Positions 15,851-24,298 of a stretch of DNA of 64,000 nt are shown here, piece after piece. Source of the DNA: Clostridiales bacterium. Its GTDB lineage: Bacteria; Bacillota; Clostridia; Oscillospirales; Acutalibacteraceae. Both the position numbers and the translations under genes were made by a program. A model generated the notes under the pieces. It had not been told where the DNA came from. It searched no databases and saw only the letters and a list, made by a program, of their open reading frames with translations. The stretch's first letter is position 1, and the number at the start of each line of letters is the position of its first letter. The stretch spans positions 186,001 through 250,000 of the forward strand of contig JAGZMM010000004.1 in assembly GCA_018364155.1 (NCBI GenBank), in the 5' to 3' direction.

Positions 15851-18334
15851 ATGTTCAAATTCAACGGATTCACCGAAAAGGCCAACAAGGTGCTCAACCT
15901 GGCGGTAGCCTCGGCCCAGCAGCTGGGGCACACCTACATCGGCAGCGAGCATCTGCTCCTGGGCATTTTGGAGGAAGGCACCGGCGTGGCCGCCTCTGTG
16001 CTCAATGAGAAAGGCATCACCGCCGAGCAGGTGGTGGAGCGGCTGCAGGCCGTCATCGGCCAGGGCCAGCCTACCTCCCTTTCCCCCAACGACTTTACCC
16101 CCCGCTGCAAGCGAATTCTGGAAATGGCCATTGCGGCTGCTCGGAGCATGGGCCACAATTACGTGGGCACCGAGCACATCCTGATGGCCATCATCCAGGA
16201 GGGAGACAGCTATGCGGTGCGGTTCTTGTCCGACCTGGGCGCCGATCCGCAGGCTATTTTCAACGATACCGCCCGCGCAGTGGGCGCAGAGCCGCCCGAA
16301 CCGGCCACCAGAGCGCCCCGTGGTTCGGGAGCGACCCGTCCGGGCAGCGGCAATAAGAACAGCAAAACGCCCACCCTCGATCAGTTCGGCCGGGATTTGA
16401 CCAAGATCGCCAAAGACGGCGGGATGGATCCCATCATCGGCCGCGCAAAGGAAATCGAGCGGGTCATTCAGATTCTGTCGCGGCGCACCAAGAATAACCC
16501 GGTCCTCATCGGTGAGCCGGGCGTGGGCAAGACGGCGGTAGCCGAAGGCCTAGCCCAGAAGATTGCCGCCGGCGAGGTTCCCGAAACCCTGACCGGCAAG
16601 CGGGTGGTCGCTCTCGACCTGACCGGCATGGTGGCGGGCACCAAGTACCGCGGGGACTTTGAAGAGCGCATCAAGAACGCCATCGACGAGGTCATCAAGT
16701 CGGGCGATGTGATTTTGTTCATCGACGAACTGCACACCCTCATCGGCGCAGGCGCCGCGGAGGGCGCGGTAGACGCGGCGAACATCCTAAAGCCTTCCCT
16801 GGCAAGAGGTGAACTGCAGGTCATCGGCGCCACTACCCTGGAGGAATACCGCAAGCACATTGAGAAGGACGCGGCTTTGGAGCGCCGGTTCCAGCCGGTA
16901 ATGGTGGGCGAGCCCACCCAGGAAGAAGCCGTTCAGATTCTTACGGGGCTGCGGGACAAGTACGAGGCCCATCACAAGGTGAAGATCACCGACGAGGCCA
17001 TCGAAGCGGCGGTCAAGCTGTCGGTGCGCTATATCCCCGACCGGTACCTGCCCGACAAGGCCATTGACTTAATCGACGAGGCGGCCTCCAAGGTTCGCCT
17101 GCGCGCCTTTACCGCACCCCCGGATCTCAAGGAGCTGGAGAACCGGCTCAAGGAGCTGGGCGAGGAAAAGCAGGCGGCGGTCAACTCCCAGGATTTTGAA
17201 CGAGCCGCCCATCTGCGGGACGAGGAAAAGGAACTCTCCGCCAAGCTGGAAGAGGAAAAGCAGCACTGGAGCGAGAAAAACGCCCATATTGACGGCCAGG
17301 TGACCGAAAAGGAGATCGCGGAGATCGTGTCCTCCTGGACTGGCGTGCCGGTGGCCCAGCTGACCGAGGAGGAAAGCAAGCGGCTTTTGAACATGGAACA
17401 GATTCTGCATGAGCGAATCGTGGGCCAGGACGAAGCGGTTTCCTCTATCGCCAGAGCCATCCGCCGGGGCCGTGTGGGGTTGAAAGACCCACGCCGTCCC
17501 ATTGGTTCCTTCATCTTCTTAGGCCCCACGGGCGTGGGCAAGACGGAGCTTTGCAAGGCGCTGGCCCAGGCTATGTTCGGCGATGAGAACAACATGATCC
17601 GTCTGGACATGTCCGAATACATGGAAAAGCACACGGTTTCCCGCCTGGTGGGGTCTCCTCCCGGCTACGTGGGCTATGACGAAGGCGGCCAGTTGACCGA
17701 AAAGGTCCGCCGCCACCCGTACAGCGTGGTCCTCTTCGACGAGATCGAGAAGGCCCATCCGGACGTGTTCAACATGCTTTTGCAGATTTTGGAGGACGGC
17801 ATCCTCACCGACGCCCAGGGACGGCGGGTGGATTTTAAAAACTGCGTGATCATCATGACCTCCAACGTGGGCGCCCGCAAGATTACCGACAAGCAGCGCT
17901 CTCTGGGCTTCTCCGACGGGACGGCCGAAGCAGCCCAAAACGCCGAGCGTATCCGCGAGGACGTGATGGCGGAGCTCAAAAAAGCCTTTAAGCCGGAGTT
18001 TTTAAACCGGGTGGACGACATCATCGTCTTCAATCAGTTGACCAATGACGACATCCACGAAATCGCCAAGCGGATGCTCAAAAATCTGCAGGCCCGCGTC
18101 AAAGGGATGGATATTTCCATCGAATTCACCGACGCGGCGGTGGATGAAATCTCCAAGGAAGGCTTCGACCCGGTCTACGGCGCGCGTCCTCTGCGCCGGG
18201 CCATTGTCAGCCGCATCGAGGACCCGCTTTCCGAACACATTCTGGAAGGCAAGTTCAAGGCGGGACAGACGGTGGTGTGCGACTACCGGGAGGAGAAGTT
18301 CCAGTTTGACGCCAAGGCGGATGCTGCGGTATAA
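15851..18334 (+). CDS. clpC: ATP-dependent Clp protease ATPase subunit ClpC
   Basis: An 827-residue class I Hsp100 ATPase. The N-domain (two Clp-N repeats, residues about 1-145) binds McsB-marked substrates and adaptors. The first AAA+ module has Walker A GEPGVGKT near 221 and VILFIDELHTLIGAG; the middle coiled coil with a UVR motif (RAAHLRDEEKEL) is near 450; the second AAA+ module has Walker A GPTGVGKTE near 558 and VVLFDEIEKAH. A ClpP-docking loop is expected in the second module, but was not pinned down by eye. It unfolds proteins into ClpP in the cytosol. It is the last gene of the ctsR operon and ends at a strong terminator. Confidence 0.96.
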   Translation: MFKFNGFTEKANKVLNLAVASAQQLGHTYIGSEHLLLGILEEGTGVAASVLNEKGITAEQVVERLQAVIGQGQPTSLSPNDFTPRCKRILEMAIAAARSMGHNYVGTEHILMAIIQEGDSYAVRFLSDLGADPQAIFNDTARAVGAEPPEPATRAPRGSGATRPGSGNKNSKTPTLDQFGRDLTKIAKDGGMDPIIGRAKEIERVIQILSRRTKNNPVLIGEPGVGKTAVAEGLAQKIAAGEVPETLTGKRVVALDLTGMVAGTKYRGDFEERIKNAIDEVIKSGDVILFIDELHTLIGAGAAEGAVDAANILKPSLARGELQVIGATTLEEYRKHIEKDAALERRFQPVMVGEPTQEEAVQILTGLRDKYEAHHKVKITDEAIEAAVKLSVRYIPDRYLPDKAIDLIDEAASKVRLRAFTAPPDLKELENRLKELGEEKQAAVNSQDFERAAHLRDEEKELSAKLEEEKQHWSEKNAHIDGQVTEKEIAEIVSSWTGVPVAQLTEEESKRLLNMEQILHERIVGQDEAVSSIARAIRRGRVGLKDPRRPIGSFIFLGPTGVGKTELCKALAQAMFGDENNMIRLDMSEYMEKHTVSRLVGSPPGYVGYDEGGQLTEKVRRHPYSVVLFDEIEKAHPDVFNMLLQILEDGILTDAQGRRVDFKNCVIIMTSNVGARKITDKQRSLGFSDGTAEAAQNAERIREDVMAELKKAFKPEFLNRVDDIIVFNQLTNDDIHEIAKRMLKNLQARVKGMDISIEFTDAAVDEISKEGFDPVYGARPLRRAIVSRIEDPLSEHILEGKFKAGQTVVCDYREEKFQFDAKADAAV

Positions 18335-18353
18335 TTAGGCAAGACGGTCATAA

Positions 18354-18399
18354 AAGCGCCCGGGAACGGAGTCGTATCCGTTCCCGGGCGCTGCTTTTT
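18354..18399 (+). terminator. Terminator of the ctsR-clpC operon
   Basis: A 16-bp stem AGCGCCCGGGAACGGA / TCCGTTCCCGGGCGCT followed by GCTTTTTC. Confidence 0.92.
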
Positions 18400-18521
18400 C
18401 ATTGGGGCGCGGAAAAAAACCAGCCGTGCCCCTCCACCTGTGCCGGAAAGACGGATAAAGCCATCCGCACCCGGGCAGGCTACCGATACCGAACCGACCC
18501 ACCAAAGGAGGAACCCGCTTC

Positions 18522-19076
18522 ATGCAAAGCCGCATCCGAACCTTAACCGCGTGCGCCCTGATGATCGCGCTGGCCACCGCTTTGTCCTTTTTCACTCTGC
18601 GCCTGGTGCCAAACGGCGGATCGGTGACGCTGGCGAGCATGGCGCCCATCCTGTTTTTATCCTTTCGTTACCCGCTCAAATGGTCGCTGCTGGCGGCGGT
18701 GGCCTTTGCGGGCATCCAGATGCTCACGGATTTTCACGTGCCGCCCGTGCAGGACTTTCTTTCCTTTGTGCTGGTCATCGGGCTTGACTATGTGCTGGCT
18801 TTCGGCGTGCTGGGCCTGGCCGGGACAATCGCAAAGCCCATCCGCAACCAGTACGTGGCCGCGGCGGCAGGGACCGGTTTGGTCCTTTTGCTTCGCTATG
18901 CCTGCCATGTGGCTTCCGGTATCCTCATTTGGGACAGCTACGCGCCGCCGGGCCAGCCGGTGTGGCTCTACTCGGTGGTGTATAACGCCACCTATATGGT
19001 GCCTGAGCTTCTTATAACCACGGCGGTCATGCTGCTGCTTACCAAGTACGTAAAGCCCCGGCAATTGGGTGCTTAA
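18522..19076 (+). CDS. thiT: ECF transporter S component for thiamine, ThiT
   Basis: A 184-residue membrane protein with six helices, the size of ThiT. ATG 18522 follows AAAGGAGG. ThiT markers are present: LASMAPILFLSFRYPLKWSL, LDYVLAFGVLGLAG, LRYACHVASGILIW, and WLYSVVYNATYMVPEL, which line the thiamine pocket. It captures thiamine outside the cell and pairs with a shared EcfA/A'/T energising module encoded elsewhere. Its leader (18400-18521) shows two GC-rich hairpins but no TPP-riboswitch CUGAGA core, unlike many thiT genes. The stop codon interlocks with that of the convergent YbaK-like gene (TTAA). Confidence 0.9.
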   Translation: MQSRIRTLTACALMIALATALSFFTLRLVPNGGSVTLASMAPILFLSFRYPLKWSLLAAVAFAGIQMLTDFHVPPVQDFLSFVLVIGLDYVLAFGVLGLAGTIAKPIRNQYVAAAAGTGLVLLLRYACHVASGILIWDSYAPPGQPVWLYSVVYNATYMVPELLITTAVMLLLTKYVKPRQLGA

Positions 19077-19567
19077 CCGTTTTCCTGTTCCTCTTCCCGC
19101 CACCCCTTGCACACGTCCACCCATTCGAGCGCGTTTGAATAGGCCTCCAGTTCGCTGCAGGTGAGCTCAATGGCGGAGTTGGACGAGCCGCAGGCGGGAA
19201 ACACCGTCTCAAATCGTTTCAAAGACACGTCCAGAAACACCCGCACCTGCGGGTTCTCGATGGCGAAGGGGCAAACCCCGCCCACCGCGTGGCCGGTGAA
19301 GCTTAGCGCCTCGGCCGGGGTGAGCATCTTCGCCTTTTTCTGAAACTGGGCCTTGAAGCGGGCATTGTCCACCTTGGCGTCCCCCGCCGCCACCAGAAGA
19401 ATCGCTCCGTCCCCATCCGCAAAGGAGAGAGTTTTGGCGATGCGGGCGGGCGCAACGCCCAGGGCCTCGGCAGCCAGGGCCACGGTGGCGCTGGACACGG
19501 GGAACTCCCGCACATCCCCGTCCCGGCCGAATTGCTTGAGATATTCTTTTACTATTTGGATAGACAT
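19073..19567 (-). CDS. YbaK/EbsC-family aminoacyl-tRNA deacylase
   Basis: A 164-residue single-domain protein of the prolyl-tRNA-synthetase INS-like editing superfamily. The segments RIAKTLSFADGDGAILLVAAGDAKVDN (as ARIAKTLSF, DGAILLVAAGD), TGHAVGGVCPFAIEN and the C-terminal SSNSAIELTCSELEAY match the family; the conserved Lys of AKTL and the GGVCP loop make the active pocket. Such proteins remove mischarged amino acids from tRNA in trans (YbaK: Cys-tRNAPro; others: Ala, Ser). Substrate cannot be read from sequence. The next upstream minus-strand genes are a small XRE regulator and cysS, a suggestive but loose link to Cys decoding. Confidence 0.88.
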   Translation of the reverse strand: MSIQIVKEYLKQFGRDGDVREFPVSSATVALAAEALGVAPARIAKTLSFADGDGAILLVAAGDAKVDNARFKAQFQKKAKMLTPAEALSFTGHAVGGVCPFAIENPQVRVFLDVSLKRFETVFPACGSSNSAIELTCSELEAYSNALEWVDVCKGWREEEQENG

Positions 19568-19594
19568 TTGTGTTTTCTCCTTATTGTATTCTCA

Positions 19595-19813
19595 TTAGCC
19601 GCCGTCTCCCCGCTTCCCATCCAGGGAAATCAAGTCGTTGGGGGAACACGCGAGAATCTGGCATAAAGCCTCTATGTTCTCCTTGCTGATGGATTTCGTC
19701 TCGTTTTCCAGCATACGGCGGTAGCTTTGGTAGCTCATGTTCAGTTGCCCAAACAGCCAATACCGGGATTTTCCTTGTTCCTGTAGAAGCTCTTGGATTC
19801 GCAGCCGTGCCAC
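19595..19813 (-). CDS. Small solo XRE-family regulator (paralog A)
   Basis: A 72-residue helix-turn-helix protein. The GTG at 19813 is chosen since AAGAGG lies 6 bases before it and because the start then aligns with its two paralogs; an ATG at 19837 is possible. The core GKSRYWLFGQLNMSYQSYRR is a variant Cro/CI fold in which the recognition helix is NMSYQSYRRML, followed by KSISKENIEALCQILAC. Two proteins elsewhere in the window (27520-27735 and 50778-51038) share this core almost residue for residue. It ends with an acidic/Gly tail and has no sensor domain. It sits between cysS and the YbaK-like gene. Target unknown. Confidence 0.8.
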   Translation of the reverse strand: MARLRIQELLQEQGKSRYWLFGQLNMSYQSYRRMLENETKSISKENIEALCQILACSPNDLISLDGKRGDGG

Positions 19814-19902
19814 AAGCATCCTCTTCTTTGTAACCATCTTAACCGATTACAAAGGGGATTGCGGGGTCATTCGGCCTCAGACACCTGACTTTTTTTATTT
19901 CA

Positions 19903-19940
19903 AACGGGCTCCCCTGTTTCACGACAGGGGAGCCCGTTTG
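19903..19940 (-). terminator. Strong hairpin after cysS
   Basis: A perfect stem of about 14 bp (AACGGGCTCCCCTGT with ACAGGGGAGCCCGTT) lies immediately beyond the cysS stop. The minus-strand U tract is poor, so it may act as a stabiliser as well as a terminator. Confidence 0.7.
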
Positions 19941-19943
19941 CGC

Positions 19944-21335
19944 TTACACCCGGCTCCAGGTAACGCCCTGGGGGGTATCTTTAAGCGCGATGCCCATCTC
20001 TTTGAGTTGGTCACGGATGCGGTCGGCCTCGGCCCAATTTTTGCTGGCCCTGGCCTCGTTTCTGGCGGCAATCAGCGCCTCCACCTCGTCATCCAAGGAC
20101 TTCTCCTCGTTACGTGCATAGAGAAGGCCTAGCACGCCGGTAAGCTCCTCCAAGGCGCCGAGGCCGGCCTTGGCGGCCGCCGGCGACGGGTTTTCCCCGT
20201 CCATGGCGGTGTTTAGCTCCCGCACCAGCTCGAAGATGACGCCGATGGCGTCGGCGGTGTTGAGGTCGTCGTCCATAGCGGTGACAAACCGGGCGCGGTA
20301 CCCGTCCAAAGCGGCGAGGAACGCCGCGTCCGCCTCGCCCTCGCCGGACGCGGCTACCTGCCCGAGCCGCTCCCGGCAGTTATAGAGCCGGTCGAGAGCG
20401 GCTTTGCACTGCTCGATGATCTCCACGCTATAGTTGATGGGGGTGCGGTAGTGGGACGCTACCATCAGGTAGCGGATGGGCTCGTAGCCGAACTTTTCCG
20501 CCACCTCCCGCACGGTAAAGAAGTTTCCAAGGGACTTGGACATTTTCCGCCGGTCCACGTTGATAAAGCCGTTGTGCATCCAGTAGCGGGCAAAGGGTAC
20601 GCCGTTTGCGCATTCGCTCTGGGCAATCTCGTTTTCATGGTGGGGGAACACCAGGTCTTCCCCGCCGCAGTGAATGTCGATGGTTTCCCCCAGGTACCGC
20701 CGCGCCATGGCCGAGCACTCAATGTGCCACCCCGGCCGGCCGGGGCCCCAAGGGGAATCCCACGCCGGCTCGCCCGGCTTTGCGCCTTTCCAGAGGGCGA
20801 AATCCAACGGGTCCTCCTTGGCATCCCCCACCTCGATGCGGGCGCCCGATTCCAGGTCCTCGATGGGCTGGTGGGAGAGCTTGCCGTAGCCGGGGTCCTT
20901 GCGGGTGCGGAAGTACACGTCCCCGCCGCTGGGATAGGCAAAGCCCTTGTCCACCAGCGCGCCGATGATGGAGAGAATCTCGTCGATGTTCTCGGTGGCC
21001 CGGGGATGGACGGTGGCTTCCCTCACACCCAGGCCCTTCGCATCGGTCCAAAACTCGTCGATATACCGGGCGGCCACTTCCTTAACGGTGATGCCCTCCT
21101 CGTTTGCCTTGCGGATGAGCTTGTCGTCAATATCGGTGAAGTTCTGCGCAAAGGTCACTTTGTAGCCCCGGTATTCCAGGTACCGGCGCAGCACGTCGAA
21201 CACGCACAGGGGCCGGGCGTTTCCAATATGGATGAAGTTATAGACCGTAGGGCCGCAGGCGTAGATTTTAGCCTCGCCTTCCTGTAAGGGGACGAACTCT
21301 TCCTTCTGGCGGGTAAGGGTGTTGTAAATTTTCAT
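19944..21335 (-). CDS. cysS: Cysteinyl-tRNA synthetase
   Basis: A 463-residue class I synthetase, standard length. It starts MKIYNTLTRQKEEF and contains the zinc Cys in YACGPTVYNF, the HIGH-type motif HIGNARP, the zinc ligands of MHNGF/ECSAMARRYLG region with HCGGEDLVFPHHENE, and the KMSKS motif RKMSKSLGNFFTV. The DALR anticodon helix bundle follows residue 300. It charges tRNA-Cys in the cytosol. It lies 175 bp after cysE on the same strand; a hairpin in the gap (21393-21415) may process or stabilise the transcript. The Cys T-box before cysE should control both genes. Confidence 0.96.
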   Translation of the reverse strand: MKIYNTLTRQKEEFVPLQEGEAKIYACGPTVYNFIHIGNARPLCVFDVLRRYLEYRGYKVTFAQNFTDIDDKLIRKANEEGITVKEVAARYIDEFWTDAKGLGVREATVHPRATENIDEILSIIGALVDKGFAYPSGGDVYFRTRKDPGYGKLSHQPIEDLESGARIEVGDAKEDPLDFALWKGAKPGEPAWDSPWGPGRPGWHIECSAMARRYLGETIDIHCGGEDLVFPHHENEIAQSECANGVPFARYWMHNGFINVDRRKMSKSLGNFFTVREVAEKFGYEPIRYLMVASHYRTPINYSVEIIEQCKAALDRLYNCRERLGQVAASGEGEADAAFLAALDGYRARFVTAMDDDLNTADAIGVIFELVRELNTAMDGENPSPAAAKAGLGALEELTGVLGLLYARNEEKSLDDEVEALIAARNEARASKNWAEADRIRDQLKEMGIALKDTPQGVTWSRV

Positions 21336-21392
21336 GTCCTGGTTCCTCCGTCATGCAATGGATTTCTTAGGTTTGAGCTTTCTATGTGCGCG

Positions 21393-21415
21393 CCCCGGCC
21401 AGTGATCGGCCGGGG
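21393..21415. other. GC-rich hairpin between cysE and cysS
   Basis: CCCCGGCC (21393-21400) pairs with GGCCGGGG (21408-21415). A looser inverted repeat TAGGCAAATGC (21426-21436) / GCATTTGCCTA (21478-21488) lies beside it. There is no U tract on the minus strand, so read-through from cysE into cysS is expected. Confidence 0.5.
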
Positions 21416-21510
21416 CTGTTTTGCTAGGCAAATGCATAGCAAAACGCTAAGATGCGCCAAACTTTCATACGCAGGTGGCATTTGCCTATGCTCGTGGTGC
21501 GCAGAAAGCT

Positions 21511-22155
21511 TTATTCCGAACGGGTCTGACTGAGCACCTGCACCGCATCCCGCAGCCGCTCGATCTCCGCCTCCAAGCGGCAGAGGGTCTGGCTGACGGG
21601 GTCGGGGATGTGCACCTGGTCGAGGGGATCCACCTTCTGCCCGTTTCGCCGCACCACCCGGGCGGGCACGCCCACGGCGGTGGAATCGTCGGGCAGGTCG
21701 GTGAGCACTACGGCGTTGGCCGCCACCTTGCAGTTGTTCCCCACCTTGATGGGGCCTAAAATTTTCGCGCCCGCACCGATCATGCAGTTGTCCCCAATGG
21801 TGGGGTGGCGCTTTCCGGTATCCTTGCCGGTACCGCCCAGGGTGACGCCCTGGTAGATGGTGCAGTTGTTCCCCACCTCGGCGGTCTCCCCGATGACCAC
21901 ACCCATGCCGTGGTCGATCATCAACCCCGTGCCGATGGTGGCGCCCGGATGGATTTCAATGCCGGTCTTTTTGCGGCTCCTCTGGGAGATGAGCCGGGCT
22001 AAAAACAAAAAGTTATGCCGAAAAAGCCAATTGGCCCGGCGGTGGGACCGCACCGCCTTGATCCCCTGGTAGAGGACCCTTACTTCAAAGTTGCTTCTTG
22101 CCGCAGGGTCCCGCTCCCGGATTGCGGCAACGTCCGCTTTTGCCCTGCCAAACAT
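21511..22155 (-). CDS. cysE: Serine O-acetyltransferase
   Basis: A 214-residue enzyme. ATG 22155 (MFGRAKADV) has GGAGGT upstream. The N-terminal helices are shortened, as in Firmicutes and Epsilon-type CysE. The left-handed beta-helix of hexapeptide repeats is clear: GIEIHPGATIGTGLMIDHGMGVVIGETAEVG, here seen as IHPGATIGTG, MIDHGMGVVIGE, GVTLGGTGKD, KRHPTIGDN. His of DHGMG is catalytic. It makes O-acetylserine from serine and acetyl-CoA, the first step to cysteine. A coiled tail follows (LCRLEAEIERLRDAV). It is the first gene after the Cys T-box and is followed by cysS, a known Firmicutes arrangement. Confidence 0.95.
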   Translation of the reverse strand: MFGRAKADVAAIRERDPAARSNFEVRVLYQGIKAVRSHRRANWLFRHNFLFLARLISQRSRKKTGIEIHPGATIGTGLMIDHGMGVVIGETAEVGNNCTIYQGVTLGGTGKDTGKRHPTIGDNCMIGAGAKILGPIKVGNNCKVAANAVVLTDLPDDSTAVGVPARVVRRNGQKVDPLDQVHIPDPVSQTLCRLEAEIERLRDAVQVLSQTRSE

Positions 22156-22192
22156 ACTATGACCTCCAACCAATCTGTTATACCGCGAAGCC

Positions 22193-22470
22193 CAAAAGAA
22201 ACCGCCCCTGTCCCCCTGCGGTCAGGAGGACAGAGGCGGTTGGTTCCCGCGGTTCCACTCTGCTTTTTCACTCTTCACTCTGCCTTGTAACGTAGGCGGT
22301 ACGCGGGGCGTTACCCCCGGCGCTGGCGGGCGCACCTTCGCCGATTTTCCCGCGAAACGGCTTACAGCCGGCGGCCGTTTCTCTCTGGGCGGTTTCCTCG
22401 GTTACTCTTCCCGCTTTCTCGCGCATCCGGTTATTCTTCTGTGCGAAAGCGGCGCCCGGCCGCTCGTACC
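22193..22470 (-). promoter_or_regulatory. T-box leader, cysteine type, upstream of cysE-cysS
   Basis: Read on the minus strand, the canonical T-box AGAGTGGAACCGCGG is at 22247-22261, followed by a terminator stem ACCGCCTCTGTCC / GGACAGGGGCGGT (22201-22240) and a TTTCTTTT tail. The base after TGG is A, which pairs with the U73 discriminator of tRNA-Cys. A TGC triplet (minus strand, 22423-22425) lies in the expected specifier region of stem I. Uncharged tRNA-Cys would stabilise the antiterminator and turn on cysteine synthesis and charging. The RNA should begin near 22470. Confidence 0.92.
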
Positions 22471-22476
22471 TATACC

Positions 22477-22505
22477 AGTATAGTATAGTTTGCCGGCAAA
22501 TGCAA
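22477..22505 (-). promoter_or_regulatory. Promoter of the cysE T-box transcript
   Basis: On the minus strand, TTGCAT (22500-22505), 17-bp spacer, TATACT (22477-22482). Confidence 0.8.
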
Positions 22506-22654
22506 CACTTATTTGCACCCGGCCCGCCCGGCTTTTTCGTGCGGGTTCCGGGTTTCTCGCCCTGTTTCGAAAACCTACGCACAAAAACGGCAAGACGCAT
22601 GCCGAAGCCGGCAAAGGCGTCCTGCCATGTTCTCATACAAATCCGATAAGGAGA

Positions 22655-23014
22655 CGACCAGGTCTGTAAGCCGGGTTCTGTCTTGAACAGCCATCTATCT
22701 TGGCCGCAGGTCGCCCTGCGGCTCCAGCCACCATGGGGGCATCCGCCGGGCCGGCGTTGGCATCCCCGCAGCGGTGTTGCTCCGGATAGGGTTTACATGG
22801 CCGCGCAGTCCCCTGCGCGCCGGTGAGCTCTTACCTCGCCTTTCCACCCTTACCGCGCAAAAAGCGCGGCGGTATCTCTCTGTTGCACTTTCCCTAAGGT
22901 CGCCCTCGGCGGTCGTTAGCCGCTATCCCGCCCTGTGAAGCCCGGACTTTCCTCAGGATACAGGCTTTCGCCCCGCGTATCCCGCGGCTGCTCGGCCTGC
23001 TCGTCCCTTATCAG
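22655..23014 (-). ncRNA. rnpB: RNase P RNA, bacterial class A
   Basis: The minus strand reads through the hallmark segments of RNase P RNA: near the 5' end GAGGAAAGTCCGGGCT and GATAGCGGCTAACGACCGCC; the AGGGAAAGTGCAACAGAGAG core; and the 3' end ACAGAACCCGGCTTACAGACC. The order and spacing of P4 strands fit type A. It is the catalytic RNA that trims tRNA 5' leaders. A consensus promoter lies just upstream. End positions are estimated from the conserved P1 arms (GACGAGCAGG... and ...GACCTGGTC). Confidence 0.95.
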
Positions 23015-23021
23015 AAGTCTG

Positions 23022-23050
23022 ATTATACCACATTCTTTGCACCATGACAA
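23022..23050 (-). promoter_or_regulatory. Promoter of rnpB
   Basis: On the minus strand, TTGTCA (23045-23050), 17-bp spacer, TATAAT (23022-23027). Confidence 0.85.
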
Positions 23051-23116
23051 ACCATTTGCGCAAAGGCCGTCTCCTTTTCTCTTGGCTTCGTCTCCAAAAG
23101 GAGCAAGACCTTTGCC

Positions 23117-24088
23117 CTACCATTCCACCGTGACGATGAAGCCGTCCACATTGTTGCCCGAAAGAGTATAGGCCCGGCCGGTGGGAACAGGCACCTGGGT
23201 ATCCCCCTCCTCTGCTTTTACATAGTAGATTTCGTACCGTTTGCCGTCGGTATCCTCGATTTGCAGGTGCTGCCGGCCGAAGGGAAACTGCTTTAGATAA
23301 TCGATGTATTCTTCCATGCAGATGCCCTGCTGGGTCATGATGTAAGCGTGGGGCTTTCCTACGAAGCGAAAATGCCACGGCTCGTAGGATACGCCGGTCA
23401 GGTCGCTCTTTGCCTGGTCGTAACGGACGACAAAGCCGTACTTGTAGCAGCTAAGATTAATCCAGGAATAGACCCCTTCGCCGGTGTAGTCTTCGAGCCG
23501 TCCGAACTGGTTAAGCACCCCCAAGTCCATGGCATAGCCGGTGTGGTGTTCGCTGCCGCCGGGAGGGGCCACCCATTTGGACGCTTCCACCGCCCCCACC
23601 TGGTTTACCTTGTTGGCGAGAAGGGTCTTCTGATAGTCGTAGGTGCGAAAGCCGCTCAGAGCCAGAACCTCTCCGTTGCCGGTGGCCTCATAAAAATCGT
23701 GGAGCATGGCGTCCAGAGGACCCATCACGTCCTCGTCTACCTGCACATTGCGGTCCTTGACTTTGTAGCCGTCGGATTTGTTGTCGTACACGCCGACGAG
23801 GCGGCTGGTCTCGGGAAACCGATAGGGAACCTGGGCGTTGACCAGGATGAGATGCCCTTCATAAACCGCGTCGTGGGATAGGGTCTTTTGGGTATAGCCA
23901 CTGGGGTCCACCGCGGAGGCGATGGAGGGCTGGTTGGAAAGCACCTCGCCCACCATGGAGGGTTCCTTTCCCGCATCGTCGGCCCAGTAGAAGGCGCAGC
24001 CCGCCACCACCGCCACGCAGAGAAGAAATACGGTTGCAACCAGCAGGCCATAGGGCACGTAATTATGTTTTTGTCTGAAAGCAGACAT
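23117..24088 (-). CDS. D,D-carboxypeptidase, VanY/M15B family
   Basis: A 323-residue membrane-anchored peptidase. ATG 24088 has AAGGAGG. One N-terminal membrane helix (about 13-33) is followed by a linker and the M15B domain: SGFRTYDYQKTL, the zinc motif SEHHTGYAMDLG near residue 175, and EPWHFRFVG near 237, which supplies the last zinc ligand and the catalytic Glu. A C-terminal beta-rich extension after EEYIDYLKQFPFG is less conserved. VanY-type enzymes trim the terminal D-Ala from peptidoglycan stem peptides outside the cell; no van resistance genes accompany it, so a wall-maturation role is likelier. It stands alone on the minus strand. Confidence 0.9.
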   Translation of the reverse strand: MSAFRQKHNYVPYGLLVATVFLLCVAVVAGCAFYWADDAGKEPSMVGEVLSNQPSIASAVDPSGYTQKTLSHDAVYEGHLILVNAQVPYRFPETSRLVGVYDNKSDGYKVKDRNVQVDEDVMGPLDAMLHDFYEATGNGEVLALSGFRTYDYQKTLLANKVNQVGAVEASKWVAPPGGSEHHTGYAMDLGVLNQFGRLEDYTGEGVYSWINLSCYKYGFVVRYDQAKSDLTGVSYEPWHFRFVGKPHAYIMTQQGICMEEYIDYLKQFPFGRQHLQIEDTDGKRYEIYYVKAEEGDTQVPVPTGRAYTLSGNNVDGFIVTVEW

Positions 24089-24216
24089 AGTTGATTCCTC
24101 CTTGTTCGCCGCTTTGTATTTAGTATACCCGTTGCAGGCGGCGTCTGTCTTTCGCGGGGCTTATGGCTTTCTTACGGATTTCTTAATATTTGGGCCCGGC
24201 AAGGCCCTTGGAGCGG

Positions 24217-24245
24217 TTGCTTTTAAAAGGAAAAAACGATATAAT
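24217..24245 (+). promoter_or_regulatory. Promoter of hisS-aspS
   Basis: TTGCTT (24217-24222), 17-bp spacer, TATAAT (24240-24245). The leader to hisS is only about 47 bases, with no room for a T-box. Confidence 0.8.
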
Positions 24246-24298
24246 GATTCTAATTTGAACCATTTTACGTCCTTATAGACGCATGGAGGGATAAAACC

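Noticed and set aside
22268..22636. 122-codon open frame on the minus strand
   Set aside because: It lies within the Cys T-box leader and its promoter; the RNA structure explains the sequence.
24246..24298. Possible T-box for histidine before hisS
   Set aside because: The leader is only about 47 bases and has no T-box sequence.
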